A DNA stretch of 64,000 bases from Prorocentrum cordatum (GCA_963575745.1 CAUYUJ010015515.1:82501-146500); one strand, 5' to 3'. Positions 47,760 to 59,480 are shown, numbered from the stretch's first letter. Notes: a model not told the origin generated them from the letters alone. Translations and numbers: made by a program.

Positions 47760-49870
47760 TCAGACATGCGGCGGGTACTTTCACGTGTATCAGATACTGC
47801 TGCGCCTGGCTCGGATCGACTGACGTACTCGGCGTGGCAGGCCAACGAGAAGTTCGTCGAGTGGTTGTACAGCGTGTTGTTGCACATCTTTTCCAGTTGC
47901 CCAGTTCCGCCTGGTCTCAACTACGGCGATCTGCTGATGTTGCCGAAAGGCGACGAACCCGGGGACCGTGTGGGAATACTTCGACATCCACATGCGCTGC
48001 GTCCACTCCTGCTCAAGAACAGTGACAGCAAGATCTTAGCTGCCACGACCAATCTAAAGTTGAAGACCGTGGCGCAACAGGAAGTCCACACCATCCAGCA
48101 GGGCTTCATCCCGCAGCGCCAGTCATCCAGCACATTGCACGGTTGGACGTCCAGTCGCGCATCGCCTCGACCAGCTGGACGCTGACGACGCCAAGCCCTT
48201 CTTCATCAGCCTCGACATAAAGGCGGCCTTCCCGTCGCTAGCGCGGCGGTGGTTGTGGAAAGTCCTCCGACGCCGAGCACATGAACGCGATCATGATGCT
48301 GTACGAGCACGGCTTGGTCTGCAGCCGCATCGGGCACCTCCACGTGCCGATGTTCTGGGCCACAGGCGGCGTCGCCCAAGGATGCCCGTCATCGGGAACT
48401 CTGTGGGCGATGGCGATGGGCCCCATATGGCGGCACCTACACTTTGAGATCGTCGCCAGTGGCAAGGGCGACGTCGGAGCATGCGCGGACGACGTCGGGG
48501 CCGTGCTGCTGCGATTCTAGCACTTCCTGAGCGCGCGCCCCGTTTTCGAAGCCGCGGAGCGGTTAGCGGCACTGCATTTGCAAACAGCGAGAACAGTGTT
48601 TGGTTGGGCCTCTCTGGTGCGAGGTTTCTCTGGACGTTCGTCTAGAGATAGAATCCATCCGACTCCTGCTCCGGCTGATTCCAGATTGGTCGAGGTTTAG
48701 AGTTGCCGGTTACGTTCGTTACCTCGGAGTCCACATGGGCCGAGCAGCCACACACCTTGATCAATAGAAAGCGGCCGAGCAGAAATGGCTAGAGCGAGCC
48801 TACATCATCCCCACTACTCGTGTCCCTTCCGATGCCTCCCTCCGCTCCTACAAAACCCAAGCCTTCTCAGTGCTATCGTACCTGGCTCAGTTTTCCCACC
48901 CCCTTCAATCCGTGCATGACTGTGAGTGTGGATTGTTGCATCGAGTCTTGCGTCTCCTTCCGAATTCATTTGATGGCCCTACCCTTCACGCCTTGTGTGG
49001 CTGGGTCCCCCAGGGCGCCATAGGCCGCTAGCGCCCTGGAGCCAGGCCCACCTGTGGCGTACGGGTGGCTCTACTGTGCACGAGTGGGGCCCATGGATCG
49101 AGCAGCTGCGAACGAGCGCGGAACACTCCCGCGAAGTTTTCGCGATTATTCGCGGCGAGTGGTCTGGGCCATTCTGGAAGGAGCCACGGGCCATCGTACA
49201 GAGGTGGGCCGAGGCAGCAGGTAGCACTCCGTGGCACAAGATCTCGCGATCGCGCCTGTTGGCGGCAAGTCAGGCTGCGATCCCAGAATGTATTGCCGCT
49301 GCTGCTGCGCAGCGCCGAGCACGACCCCAGAGTCTCTACCTCGCCTCCCTCGCCATCTCCCTCTACCCCGATTCCATGCCCGCCCTCCTGCGGAGGCGGT
49401 TTGAAAAATGGGTTGGTGATTTAGCTGCGCCAAAGATCCGCGAGCTCCAGCTGACCTCGCCAGAATTGAAAGATATTTTCATCAACTCGAAGCCAGCATG
49501 GGTTTGGTTGGGCCCACGTCAAAACCATAGTGGGCGGATGGACGACCACCCACAGAGTGAAGGCCGAGGCACTTGCCAATTGCCTTTTTCGGATTACCAC
49601 ATTGTCCAGATCCTTTTCCCCACTACCTCACTTGTCCGCTGACCTATCCCCCCCGACCTCGTCATCCGCATCGGGCTTGCGCCCCCGCCATTGTATTCAT
49701 CACACTTCGAGCGAAAGAGCGCCCATGCATACACAGTGTTGTCATCCCACTCTTATAACAAAGTACGGCACGCTGCATCTACGTCCCAACCGTCCTCAGC
49801 ATACGTTAACTTACTGCGCGCAGCTCAAGCTGCCATCAGCATGCAGATGAGATCGGCACCTGTTGCGCGT
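47760..49870 (+). mobile_element. Broken non-LTR retrotransposon (LINE) with reverse transcriptase
   Basis: Frame 1 gives TAAPGSDRLTYSAWQ, PPGLNYGDLLMLPKGDEPGD and HPHALRPLLLKNSDSKILAA with QGFIPQRQ, the opening RT motifs. After a frame change near 48125 comes KPFFISLDIKAAFPSLARRW (motif A region). After another near 48270 come GGVAQGCPSSGTLWAMAMGP and GACADDVGAVL, where ADD is at 48485-48493 (the catalytic YxDD-type box, here CADD). RYLGVHMGRA near 48710 is the usual post-RT motif. The C-terminal part (HEWGPWIEQLRTSAEHSREV...) ends with IVGGWTTTHRVKAEALANCL and FGLPHCPDPFPHYLTCP, a CCHC-like tail. Several frameshifts and stops make it inactive. It is 5' truncated at a CTA/TCC microsatellite. 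Confidence 0.85.
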
Positions 49871-49882
49871 TATGCTACTTGC

Positions 49883-49990
49883 GTTCCTCCTCCTCCTCCT
49901 CCTCCTCCTCCTCCTCCTCCTCCTCCTCCTTCTCCTCCTCCTCCTCCTACACATCCTCCTCGTACACCTCCTCCTCCTCCTCCGGGGGAG
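49883..49990 (+). repeat. TCC tract after the LINE
   Basis: TCC triplets with CACATCC and GTACACC breaks. The LINE thus lies between two pyrimidine tracts. Confidence 0.9.
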
Positions 49991-50142
49991 TGGAGGGGCG
50001 AGCCTCGCCCCCTCCTTGTCTCCGACGATGTCTGCGTTTGGCTTCGTCTTGGGTAGTTCGCTTGCGTTTTCCCGTTCGTTCATCGTCGAGTTGTGCGTGC
50101 TCGGTTTTTCCAACCGTCTTCCTTTCCCCTGTCCTGTCTCAG

Positions 50143-50283
50143 CGCGCTCGGGTTCGATTTGGCGGCGCCCCCTCGGCAGGCAAAGGGCGACGCCGGGAAG
50201 CAGCTCGAGGTGGCCCTCGTGGAGGCCCTGACGGCCCTCGGCCGCAAGGAGGCGGCCGCGGGCGGGGCAGGGTCGGGGAGGAC
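50143..50283 (+). CDS. Candidate exon of an unknown gene before the gap
   Basis: A strong pyrimidine tract and acceptor (TTTCCCCTGTCCTGTCTCAG) precede ALGFDLAAPPRQAKGDAGKQ and LEVALVEALTALGRKEAAAG, an amphipathic helical segment. It ends in GGA and GAC repeats just before the assembly gap, so the next exon may be lost. The family is unknown. Confidence 0.4.
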
Positions 50284-50289
50284 GTCACG

Positions 50290-50335
50290 ATCTTCGCCGA
50301 GCAGGGAGGAGGAGGAGGAGGAGGAGGAGGAGGAG

Positions 50336-50389
<54 letters not shown>

Positions 50390-50442
50390 AAGGAGGAGGA
50401 CGAGGAGGAGGACGAGGAGGACGAGGAGGAGGATGAGTGAGG
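50290..50442 (+). repeat. (GGA)n and (GGACGA)n tract at gap edge
   Basis: GGA then GACGAG hexamers run up to the N run; GGA resumes after it (50583-50690). Confidence 0.95.
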
Positions 50443-50542
50443 NNNNNNNNNNNNNNNNNNNNNNNNNNNNNNNNNNNNNNNNNNNNNNNNNNNNNNNNNN
50501 NNNNNNNNNNNNNNNNNNNNNNNNNNNNNNNNNNNNNNNNNN
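50443..50542. other. Assembly gap (100 N)
   Basis: Exactly 100 N bases, probably a placeholder of arbitrary length. Both sides are purine triplet repeats, so the true length is unknown. Confidence 0.98.
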
Positions 50543-50699
50543 GAGGAGAATGCCAATGAATATCAATACGTAGGTGAACAAGTGGGGGAGGGGAAGGAGG
50601 AGGGGGAGGAGGCGGAGGCGGAGGAGGAGAAGAAGAGGAGGAGGAGGAGGAGGAAGAGGAGAAGGAGGAGGAGAAGAGGAGGAGGACGAGAAGGCAGGA

Positions 50700-52480
50700 G
50701 TGGTAGGGACACGGGAAGAGAAAGGAGGGAGGTTGGACTTGTCCGATCTTGGAGAAATGACCAGAGTTGCCCGTTTGGCAGCTCCCAGGGAGGGCGAGGT
50801 GTAGTCGGGTCTGCGCGGCGGGACAGTCAGCTGGATACCGCGGGGTCGCAGGAAAGTGGCGATTGTTGTGCGCCTGGTAACACCAATCGACGGCGAGGGC
50901 AGAGGAGAGGGAGGAGAATCCCTGCGCTTGAAAGGCTTCTCGGGCTGGCGTCGGTCACGTATATTTGCTGTGTCGGGCGCCGTCTGCTTACAGCAGCTTG
51001 TCTGCGTCTCGGAATGCGCGTCGCGTCACATGTCCTCGTCACCAGGTGGACAACGCTGATCCTGTGGAGCTCGTCGGGCGCAGACCAGACTAGGAGGAGA
51101 GGAGTATAATTAGGAGATGCAGCATCAGGAAGATGTGGCGGAGGACGAACAGTAGCAACCGCAGCAACACCTGAAACCAAAGCAGGGGTAGGTTGTGGAC
51201 CCCTCGAGGTAGATTTGCTTTGGCTGCCGTACAAGATGTTCACGAAGCAGGTGTGGACGTCCGTATCAAGTTTCCTCAGCAAGGCTTGTGGAGGAGAGGA
51301 TGAGAAGCACTGTGCGCGCTGGTACGTGCTCACCTTTTCTGCCGATGAATGCCTGCCTGTGTGCTTGCATGATTGCGTTTTCCTGTGATTGCGTACGCCA
51401 TGGATACACAGGTGCAGATTCGCACGCATGCACATACGCGTCAGAACGCAAAGCAGGGAATGTCTTCTCAAGGTGCATCGCCAGCCATACACACGTGCAC
51501 GCACATGCAAAAGCGCACGCACGATGTGCACGATGCATCACTTTGCGAATGCGCATGTTCAAACACCAGTGACTGCGGGATAAAGTCGTGCGATCGAGCT
51601 TGGAGACACAAAACAGGTCAAGATGGCACTGCAATGCTCCATAAATTGCACCAACCGTTTCACGTGTCTGCCCGTTCCGTCTCCCCTACCCCTCCCTCTC
51701 TCCCTCCTCCCTCTCTCCTCGCATGGTCTTGTGTATACGCTCGATGCAGTTTTCGGAACCTGCCACGTGTTCGTGTGGAAGTAGCGTTGACGAATACACA
51801 GGAGACGATGTGCTCTTCGCACCAGGAAGAAGGGGCTGGGAAGATCGGAGGGGGGAAGGTGATTCAGATGGTGATGATGACGATGATGGTGAGCAGTTTG
51901 GAACGTCCTGTTGGGCCATTGGGGAGCTTCTGTGCAGTCCCTAGGGACCCCAGGCGGCGCCCCCGTGCAACTCAAGAGCTTATGAGGGGATCCTTGGACA
52001 CTTCCGAGAGGGGTCCTGAGGGGCCTGCTTTGGAGGGCTCCTGGGATGCGCTTGCCATTACGGGATGGGTCTTGGGGGGGGGGTCTCCTCGGACGGCTCT
52101 TGGGGGGCCCCGGAGGTCCCCTGGCGGTTCTGAGAGGATTCCAGGCGGCTCCCCCGGCGGACTCCTCAGGAGTCCGCTGGGGGACCCTGGTGGTCCGGTG
52201 GACCACCAAGGACTTTGGTGGTCCACCGGAGGGTTCTGAGCTTTCAGGCCCTCCGGGGGCCCTTTCTGGGCTGTCTTGGAGAGGATCTGCGTCCTCCCCT
52301 CGGGCCCTGTGCACGGCCTCCTGGAACGCCGCAACAATTACACATTATGAATACTACTCTCCTCTCCTCTCTCCCCTGACCCTGTCCAGAAGACGCCCTG
52401 CCTTCTCGTGTTTGTTTTTACTATCCGATCGTTTGCGGTCCTGCAAAATTGTGTTCCAGCTGCAGCGCTGGCCTCAGTCC
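50700..52480. other. Unassigned sequence after the gap
   Basis: It contains a fragment of the 22.4 kb-type repeat (~50770-50830), a GCACGCAcATACG-rich patch (51400-51540) and GC-rich sequence with an inverted repeat around 52180-52235 (GTGGTCCGGTGGACCACC). No gene is supported. Confidence 0.5.
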
Positions 52481-52489
52481 CGCGCTTCT

Positions 52490-52800
52490 GGTCCTTCGTG
52501 CTCCCGCTGCAGCGAATGGTGCTCCTGCTGCGTTGGTTTTCTTTCTGCGTTTACTGTCCTTCCGAATGGCGTTCCCGCTGCAATGCTGGCGTCATTTTCG
52601 CTTGGTCCTTCCGAATGGTGCTCCCGTTGCAGCGCTGCTCACATTTCCGCGTTTTCGGCCTTTCAACATGGCGCTCCCGCTGTAGCGTTGGCCTTATGTC
52701 CGAGTTATCGGTTCTTTCAAATGGCGCTCTGGCTGCAGCACCGCCCTCTTCTCCAAATCGCCGGTCCTTCACCATGGATTTCTGGCTGCACCGCTCATGC
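52490..52800 (+). repeat. ~53 bp tandem repeat, about six copies
   Basis: Units share CTTCCGAATGGCGyTCCCGC and TGCAGCGCTGGC. The TTCCGAATGG or TTCAACATGG word recurs at about 52559, 52610, 52663, 52716 and 52769. Confidence 0.85.
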
Positions 52801-52859
52801 AGCCAGGGTCTGCAATCCAATGTCGCTCGTCTGCGGTACATGCCTTGCTCTGCAATGTT

Positions 52860-53020
52860 GTGATATACAACGCTTAGCTACGCAATGCCATGCCATGCCA
52901 TGCAATGGCAGGCCATGCAATGCTATGTTAATCACCGCGATGCGATGCTGTTCCTTGCGCTGCAATGCTATGACATGCAATGCTTGACTACGCAATGCTA
53001 TGCCACGCTATGCATCGCGC
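52860..53020 (+). repeat. Degenerate GCAATGCYATGC short repeats
   Basis: CAATGCTATG, CCATGC and CGATGC units for about 160 bases, like the block at 46500. Confidence 0.75.
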
Positions 53021-53284
53021 ACCCTTTGGGGGTCGCTGTTATATTCGACATCCGACCGTGCGAATACAGAGGGAGAGGCACTCTTGTGCAATGCTAAGGG
53101 ATGGCAGGGCGGGGTAGGACGTCAGATATGACGCGAGCGCACCTGGCTTGCCCTCCCCCCCTCTCGGCCACCCCATGCTCTTCCCCGCTGGCGCTGCGTG
53201 CCCCGAGAGGCCCAGACGAAGAGCACCGTCCCCGGGCATCCCCCCACCATCCCTTCCAGGAGAGGGATGGCGAGGAGGACGGAG

Positions 53285-53535
53285 GCGAGAAGGAAGAGGA
53301 GGAGGAGGAGGAGGAGGAAGAGGAAGAGGAAGGAGGAGGAGGAGGAGGAGGAGGAGGAGGAGGAGGAGGAGAGGAGGAGGAGGAGGAGATGAGGAGGGGG
53401 AGGGAGGGAGGAGGAGGAGGAGGAGGAGGAGGAGGAGGAGGAGGAGGAGGAGGAGGAGGAAGGGGCGGAGGAGGGGGCGGAGGAGGGGGCGAAGGGCGGA
53501 GGTGGAGGTGCAGGAGTGGGAGGGGGAGGGGGGGG
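53285..53535 (+). repeat. GGA purine tract
   Basis: GGA with GGGGGCGGA units near 53460-53490. A mixed-composition frame after it (53575-53690, GATAVAGPLQCSLSGSAIGV TAGPANTSLGTAALLHAYT) follows a TGGCAAG|GGC acceptor and could be another orphan exon, but the support is thin. Confidence 0.9.
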
Positions 53536-53849
53536 GTGTTGGTTGGGCGAGCGGCGGGAGCTTGGTCTGGCAAGGGCGCCACTGCGGTCGCGGGACCCCT
53601 GCAGTGCAGCCTCTCGGGCAGCGCCATCGGCGTAACCGCCGGGCCCGCCAACACGAGCCTCGGCACAGCAGCGCTGCTGCACGCATACACATTGTTCATT
53701 TCTCATTATTCGAAAGCTCTTTGATTTTTTTTGGGGGCAAGATCCTTTCATTTCCAATTGTTCTATCCTGGGCCTCTTCCTGGCCACTAGGGGGCCAGGA
53801 ACAATTATAGAAACGAGCGCGGTTAGAAATGAGCACGATTAGAAATGAA

Positions 53850-55995
53850 CGACGTGAACCTTCCAGAGCGGGAGTGAGCTCGTGCTCGGGAAAAAAACCG
53901 CGCCACGCTTTGGCGGGAGGCTTCGTCGGAGGCGGGACAGCACAGCGCCACCTGCCCTGCCAGACGTCCGCCTGGCAGGCACGCTTCGGCAAGGAACTGG
54001 GAGCTGCTCGCCGTGAGTATCCCGCAGGCTCGGCAGCACAGCACGCCACGAACGACACCCAGATCGTGCGAGGAGTGGGCACGAGGGACCCCAGGATGTG
54101 CGGTGACCACTTCGCGCCTCTCCGAAGACCTTACGACTCGCGCCCCCATGCAACGGCCAGGGAAAACCTCGGGAAGCTTACCACGGGTCGCCTCAAAGTG
54201 GCGCCTGCAGGGGGAAGCCCTCAGATTTGTGGCGAACCACTTCAACAGCATGGCCAACAGCCTCAAGCCCCTGCCTTCTCGTGATATGGCACGGCAGGGG
54301 CCCAGGGCGAGGAGCTGGTCTCCCCACCCTATCAGAAGCAAGCTCCTTACACGTGAGGGCAACTTCCCGATTCACCTCGAGGAGAGGAGCCTACGGATGA
54401 CTTCCTCCGTCATACCATCAACCTCTTTAAGCACATCTACTCGCTCTTGAGGGATCTCAGCTATGGCGGAAGCCTTCCTAGCAACATGTTCAGCACATAC
54501 GTGTTGGGGAAACTCAGGCTCAGAGATGCCCCATAGGTCACGTGTCGAGGCCGGCGAATGGGCCTTGGTCCAGAGCAGTGCCAGGTGCACTTCACGCGAA
54601 TCCAAGAGGTTCCAGATCCTGATCCAGAGGTCCAGCATGGTGGAGGCCTGGGCGGCGAACGAGCGGTCCCTCCTGAGACCCCGAACTCAGGGAGGGTAAT
54701 CAGAATAAGCAACCACATCACCGCACGTAAACGTCAACATCATACAAAGCGCAAAAAGCTCTGACATGGGGCTGTGCTGGGCGTCCGTCGACAGGGATCC
54801 GAACAGGATGGCATCACACGCGAGGTCGCTATCGACCGATGCCTCATCCAAACGAACCACCGCCCATCCACACCTCCTGAGTCTCCAGTCCTTGGCCCAT
54901 GTGCCCCCAGAGCCATCAAGGCCGTACCTGCCCCACCTTAACATTGCCTCCCCTCCGAACAGACCCCAAGCTTGTTTGACCCCGCGAAGAGCTGCTAGAT
55001 AGGTAACTGCACCAGGCAGGGAGGGCAGACCACGATTCCAGAACACGCTTCTCCCATGCTTCGGATGACCAGCCATCTCCAAGAAGGCCTGAGAGCTAAG
55101 CGTGTGCGGGAAGTCGATATGTTGGTTGGCCATACACGGCCATGCTCGATGTAAACAGGTCTCGAGCAGCTCCACACTTGGGGCAGATACCGTTAGTGAG
55201 GTACCCAGCGTTTTGCAGTCTGACCTCAGGCCACGTACCTCCTGAAACAACGCACGCAAGCAGGGCAGCATCTGCATGGCTAGAATCCTTGACCACTGAG
55301 GCGTGCAACGCCCGAAACAACGTGAAACCAGCTCCACCCTGCAATCCATCACCACAGAAATGCTGGGCCGCCTTGCTCGAAAGCATCTTAGAAACAGTCT
55401 GCCACACGGCAGCGTCAAGGCGAAAGGGGAGATCCTTCTCCTGCAGAGCCCGAGCACCGAAGGGGGTCCCCCAGGACGTCGGGGAAGACGGAGCCCACTC
55501 GAGGTCCAGCGGGGTGCACACCGCGGCCGCCAGCGGCCCAGACACCGTACGCCGCCTGCACGTGGCCGCCAAGGCCGTCAAGCGATCACGATGCCGAGCC
55601 CAGGCTCGTCGCACCCCCAAGCGCTGCCACGCGGTGGGAAACTTCCAGATGCCAGACGGCGCAGGCAGCTGCTCCCTGCGCAGCCGATGAGCAGAGTCGT
55701 CGCTAAACGGTGAGCACATAGCGGCCTGCGATCGGAAGCTCTGCAGATCAGCGAGCGTGAGCCCTAGCACCAGGTGCCCCTACGATCCAACACTTAGAAT
55801 TCCAGGTTTAAGATCTTGCGAGATCGATCGCACTTGTAAGCCAGGCGACGGGCACGCTTGAAGGCCATCCTCTGGCGGAGCGGACGGGACCACCGAATCA
55901 AAGAAAGTCTCCATATCACAATGCAGGGAAATTGGCTCACAGCTTACAGGCCCAGCAACCTCGTGACATAATTCTCGAAGCATTGCCGCCTGCAC
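53850..55995 (-). mobile_element. Minus-strand non-LTR retrotransposon fragment with RNase H domain
   Basis: Reading from high to low coordinates: PVSCEPISLHCDMETFFDSV (~55940-55880) is the RT motif A region. Then a frame with WAPSSPTSWGTPFGARALQE, CGDGLQGGAGFTLFRALHAS and GYLTNGICPKCGAARDLFTS (a C-x2-C zinc-type motif) follows. Then AWPCMANQHIDFPHTLSSQA and RWGRYGLDGSGGTWAKDWRL open the RNase H fold (DGSGG, later SELFALCMML and VAYSDY). A stop and a frame change follow, then MLDLWIRIWNLLDSREVHLA LLWTKAHSP, the RNase H end. The RT palm with its YxDD box is missing after motif A, so the copy has an internal deletion and is dead. Confidence 0.75.
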
Positions 55996-56842
55996 GGCAG
56001 AAGACTTTTACACGGCAGCATTGTTTTAGAGGTATGTGTGCGCCACCGTCCATTTGTGAATATGGTCACCACGCATACGAGCATACATGCGATACGTGAT
56101 AGAACTTGTAGCAGTTGCACGTTCATCATGCGCCGATTTCGGGAGAAGCGCCATCATATTCAACTTAACATTGTTGGGGACAAGCAAGTGCCTTCTCGCA
56201 GGCCGTGAACAACGCAGCCAGACATTGCACCACCTGCCCAGTCCACGCCCACCGCCGTGAAACGAGAGAAGCACGACGCCGTATGCAGAACACCCCTAGC
56301 TTGAAACTCTGGCACCTCGAGAAGGGAAAATTGGGCAATCTTCCGACGTTCGTTTAGCGTACCATGGACTCCACGACGTTCGTCCGAAGGGGTCCACCAC
56401 TTAGACCACAACCCTTAACGATGTCCGATGAAAGGGGGTCCACCATTTAGGCCACTGCGGAGTTTAACCGATGCCGTCTGGCGTGCGAAAATATGATCGT
56501 TGAATCAAATCTCATTCTTAAGCCAGTTATGAATATGCCGAGCGCCTCCAGGAATGGAGTTGTTTCAACCATTTGCGAATGCCAGCACCGCTGGCAACAC
56601 GCACTCTGACAACAACGTGCTGACATACCACAAGCCTGCGCACAGCATCGCAATCACAAAGCAGAGACACCAGCGTAACAGACCACTCATGCGCCTCAGC
56701 GCGACAATGACAAAATGTTCGGCTTGCCACCAAAGCTCGTCTGCTATGTTTCTGGCATGATAGGTAGAGAACGTCCCAGAGAGAGCCTCCCAATACCCGA
56801 ACAGCTGGTGCACATCCAGGACCAGAAGCACACATCATGTAC

Positions 56843-57072
56843 GTTGAAGGCCTGATTCTACGGCCCCCGCCGCCTGAGAGTCCCCGAGGAGCGCTGCAGA
56901 GGACCACCACGACTCAGAGCACGATCGTAATCCTCCAGAATACCACAGCCAAGGTACTTTGAAGGCTTGCTGCTGCGGCTCCCGCCGCCTGAGAGTCCCC
57001 GAGGAGCGCTGCAGAGGACCACCACGACCCAGAGCACGATTATAATCCTCCAGAATAGCACAGCCCCAGGGC
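56843..57072 (+). repeat. 115-bp tandem duplication
   Basis: GCCTGAGAGTCCCCGAGGAG and CGCTGCAGAGGACCACCACG start at 56872 and 56987. The copies are about 90% alike. 56000-56840 holds nothing I recognise. Confidence 0.9.
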
Positions 57073-57324
57073 ACGAAGACCAATTCAGACGCCCGAGACG
57101 GGAGGGGGGGAAGGAGGAGGAGGAGGAGAAGGCGCAGGGAGAAAATGAGGAGGAGGAGGAGAAGAAGGAGAAGGGAGGAGGGAGAGGAAGCAGGACGCAG
57201 CAGAAGGAGGGGGCTGGACGGGGGAGGAGGAAGGGAGGAGCTCTTCTGTCCTCCTCGTTCCTCCTCCTCCTCCTCCTCCTCCTCCTCCTCCTCCTTCTCC
57301 ATTCTTTTTCCTTATACCTAACTT

Positions 57325-57995
57325 TTCCCTGTCGCACCCCGAGGCCAGTTTTTAGGGCGGGCGGAGCGCTTCGCCTGAGACTTCCTCACCATTTATAGCT
57401 CTGAAGCTTAAAAAGTGACACCAGCTTCACAGATGGAGGGCGGGTGGTTTTCAAAATGCGGCTCTCGCCTTAGCACCGCCCACATTCGCTTTAAAAAATT
57501 GCTAGAGCTTCACGGAGTGAGGAGAAACCGTTTTCAACATGTGGCTCTCGCCTTAGCGCAGCGCACATTCGTTCTAAAAATCTTCAAGAGCTTCACGGAT
57601 TGAGGGCGGCTCCTTTTCAAAATGTGGTTCTCGCCTATAGCGCCACGCACATTCGTTCATCCAATTTGCAATAGTTTCACGGATTCCCACGATCAACGTA
57701 CTAGAAAGTGTGTTTTGGAAGGATTCAGGATTTTGCGGGCGCAACTGTTACGTCGATTCGCGGTGTTGAGATCCCAAGAATGGCGTTCCAGGATCGTCAA
57801 GACGCAACAGTCAGGTTGATCCGTGGCGTTGGAATCCCGATAACAATGTTTTGGAATGCTTCCGGGTCTTCAAACGGTTGTCTTCAAACGAGGCAGATCT
57901 TTCAATGGACATGAACCGCTGTAGGGGCCTATGAAGAGGGAGCTCGGAGGGAGGGTGTATTCCAACATCGTCGATGGCTCTTGAGTTTACCCTGG
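57325..57995 (+). repeat. Dispersed repeat family A, copy 8
   Basis: A full-order but shorter copy: TCC tract, CTTTTTCCTTATACCTAAC, TTCCCTGTCGCACCCCGAGG, three to four ~80-bp units, GTCAGGTTGATCCGTGGCG, CAAACGGTTGTCTTCAAACG, AACATCGTCGATGGCTCTTG, then CTGGTCCTCC into TCC. Confidence 0.85.
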
Positions 57996-58195
57996 TCCTC
58001 CTCCTCCTCCTCCTCCTCCTCCTCCTCCTCCTCCTCCTCCTCCTCTCCTCCTCCCTCCTCCTCCCTCCCTCCCCTCCCTCCCTCCCTCCCTCCCTCCCTC
58101 CCTCCCTCCCTCCCTCCCTCCCCTTCCCCTCCCTCCCTCCTCCTTCCCCCTCCCTTCCCCCCCTCAACCTTCCCTCCATCCCCCCCCCCCCTTTT
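57993..58195 (+). repeat. TCC and CCTCCCT pyrimidine tract
   Basis: TCC, then (CCCT)n, then C-rich; it forms a long pyrimidine run directly before a candidate exon. Confidence 0.95.
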
Positions 58196-58204
58196 CCTGG
58201 CAAG

Positions 58205-58316
58205 GCGATTGAGCAGGGCACCGTCCGCGGCTACGGCGTGCACGCGGAGGCTCTGTTTGCTGCCCGCCGTGCCCCCGCCCGGCCTCCCGGCCTGTCCGCC
58301 CCCCGTGGCCTCCACG
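58205..58316 (+). CDS. Well-bounded orphan exon of an unknown gene
   Basis: Acceptor CCTTTTCCTGGCAAG|GCG after a ~200-base pyrimidine tract, donor CCACG|GTAGG. The 112 bases read AIEQGTVRGYGVHAEALFAA RRAPARPPGLSAPRGLH without a stop (phase 0 in, phase 1 out). I recognise no family. The upstream TCC tract plus family A copy repeats the pattern seen before PrpD exons. Confidence 0.45.
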
Positions 58317-58402
58317 GTAGGAAGAGGGAGGGAGGAGGGAGGGAGGGACTGAGATGCTGCTGAGCGCATTCGGGCGCTAGGCGAGCAGCCCCCCGCCTCC
58401 GC

Positions 58403-58906
58403 TTGGTCCACCGTGACCGCCGCCAGCGCAATGACCACCACAAGCGGCCGCGACCACAACCACGGACCCAGACCACCGCGACCGCCACCAGCACGACAAC
58501 CACTGCCGCCACCACCAACACCACGACGACGATTCTGAACACGACGACCCCCACAACCACCGACGCCACGACCACGACCAGCGCCAGCACGTTCACCACC
58601 GCGACCATCGCCGACCAGCACTTCGACCAAGACCACTGCCAGCACGATGGCGACATGACCACCACCAGTGCTGCTGTCACCACTGACCCGACCGCCCCCG
58701 CCCCCGGCCGCCCCTCTCCTTTCCTCTCCCTGCCCCCACCGGGCCGCCCTTGCTGCCGCACGCGCCTGGCGCTTCGCCTCCGCCTTCTTCCTCGCCCCTC
58801 CCTTACCTCCTCTGCATTTCTCCTTGCACAACTCAGTGAATTATTAGAAACTGCGCTTAGAGGCGGAAAGCCACTGGACCAGCTCTTCAAGAGCTGTGTC
58901 CGGTAG
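58403..58906 (+). other. Thr-rich low-complexity open frame
   Basis: A 167-codon frame with ~60 residues of Thr-rich sequence (TTTTAATTNTTTTILNTTTP) from CCA/ACC repeats, ending SELLETALRGGKPLDQLFKS CVR. Thr-rich linkers occur in real dinoflagellate wall proteins, but simple CCACGA repeats would give the same, so I leave it unassigned. Confidence 0.3.
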
Positions 58907-59219
58907 ATGGCGTTTTTTGTGGCTAGGGACCGGGGACCATAACACCAACGCCTGGAGGTCCCCCTTGGTGAAGGGGGTGGGGACCCACTCGGGTGCTTCG
59001 GGGCTTTAGGGGGGAAGAAAGAGGGAGGAAGGAGGGATGAGGGACTACCAATGTGCTGGGAATGCCCCTCGGGGCTGCGACCGCCCCGCCGCGTGCGCCG
59101 CTGCACCGGAAGGAGGGGGAGGACGAAGAGGACAAGGAGAAGGGGGGGAAGAGAGAGAGAGAGAGAACGAGGGAAGACGAAGAGCAGGAGGAGGAGGAGG
59201 AGGAGAAGGAGGAAGAGTA

Positions 59220-59480
59220 GGTCCCATGCCCCGCTCCGTTCTCTCATGTTTCCATTGGCGGACAGACTGCTGTCACACCCCGCGCAGATTCGGATGCGGG
59301 CGGGAAGGGAAGCGCCAGCCTTCGGTCGCCTGAGCCGAGGGATGGCTGGCCGCGCGCGGAGCGAGGAGGAGGGAGCCAAGTAATGTGTCTGGGAGACAGG
59401 AAGTTGGTCCCCTGCCTCGTTCCGTGCTTTCCTTGTCTCCATTGGCGGACAGACTGCTGTCACACCAATGGGAAAACCAA
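59220..59480 (+). repeat. ~180 bp direct duplication
   Basis: CCATTGGCGGACAGACTGCT followed by GTCACACC occurs at 59252 and 59438, each preceded by CCCGCTCCGTTCTCTCATG- or CTCGTTCCGTGCTTTCCTTG-like sequence. Confidence 0.8.

Noticed and set aside
56160-56411. Minus-strand ORF upstream of the second LINE as its ORF1
   Set aside because: No recognisable motif and no continuity with the RT frame.
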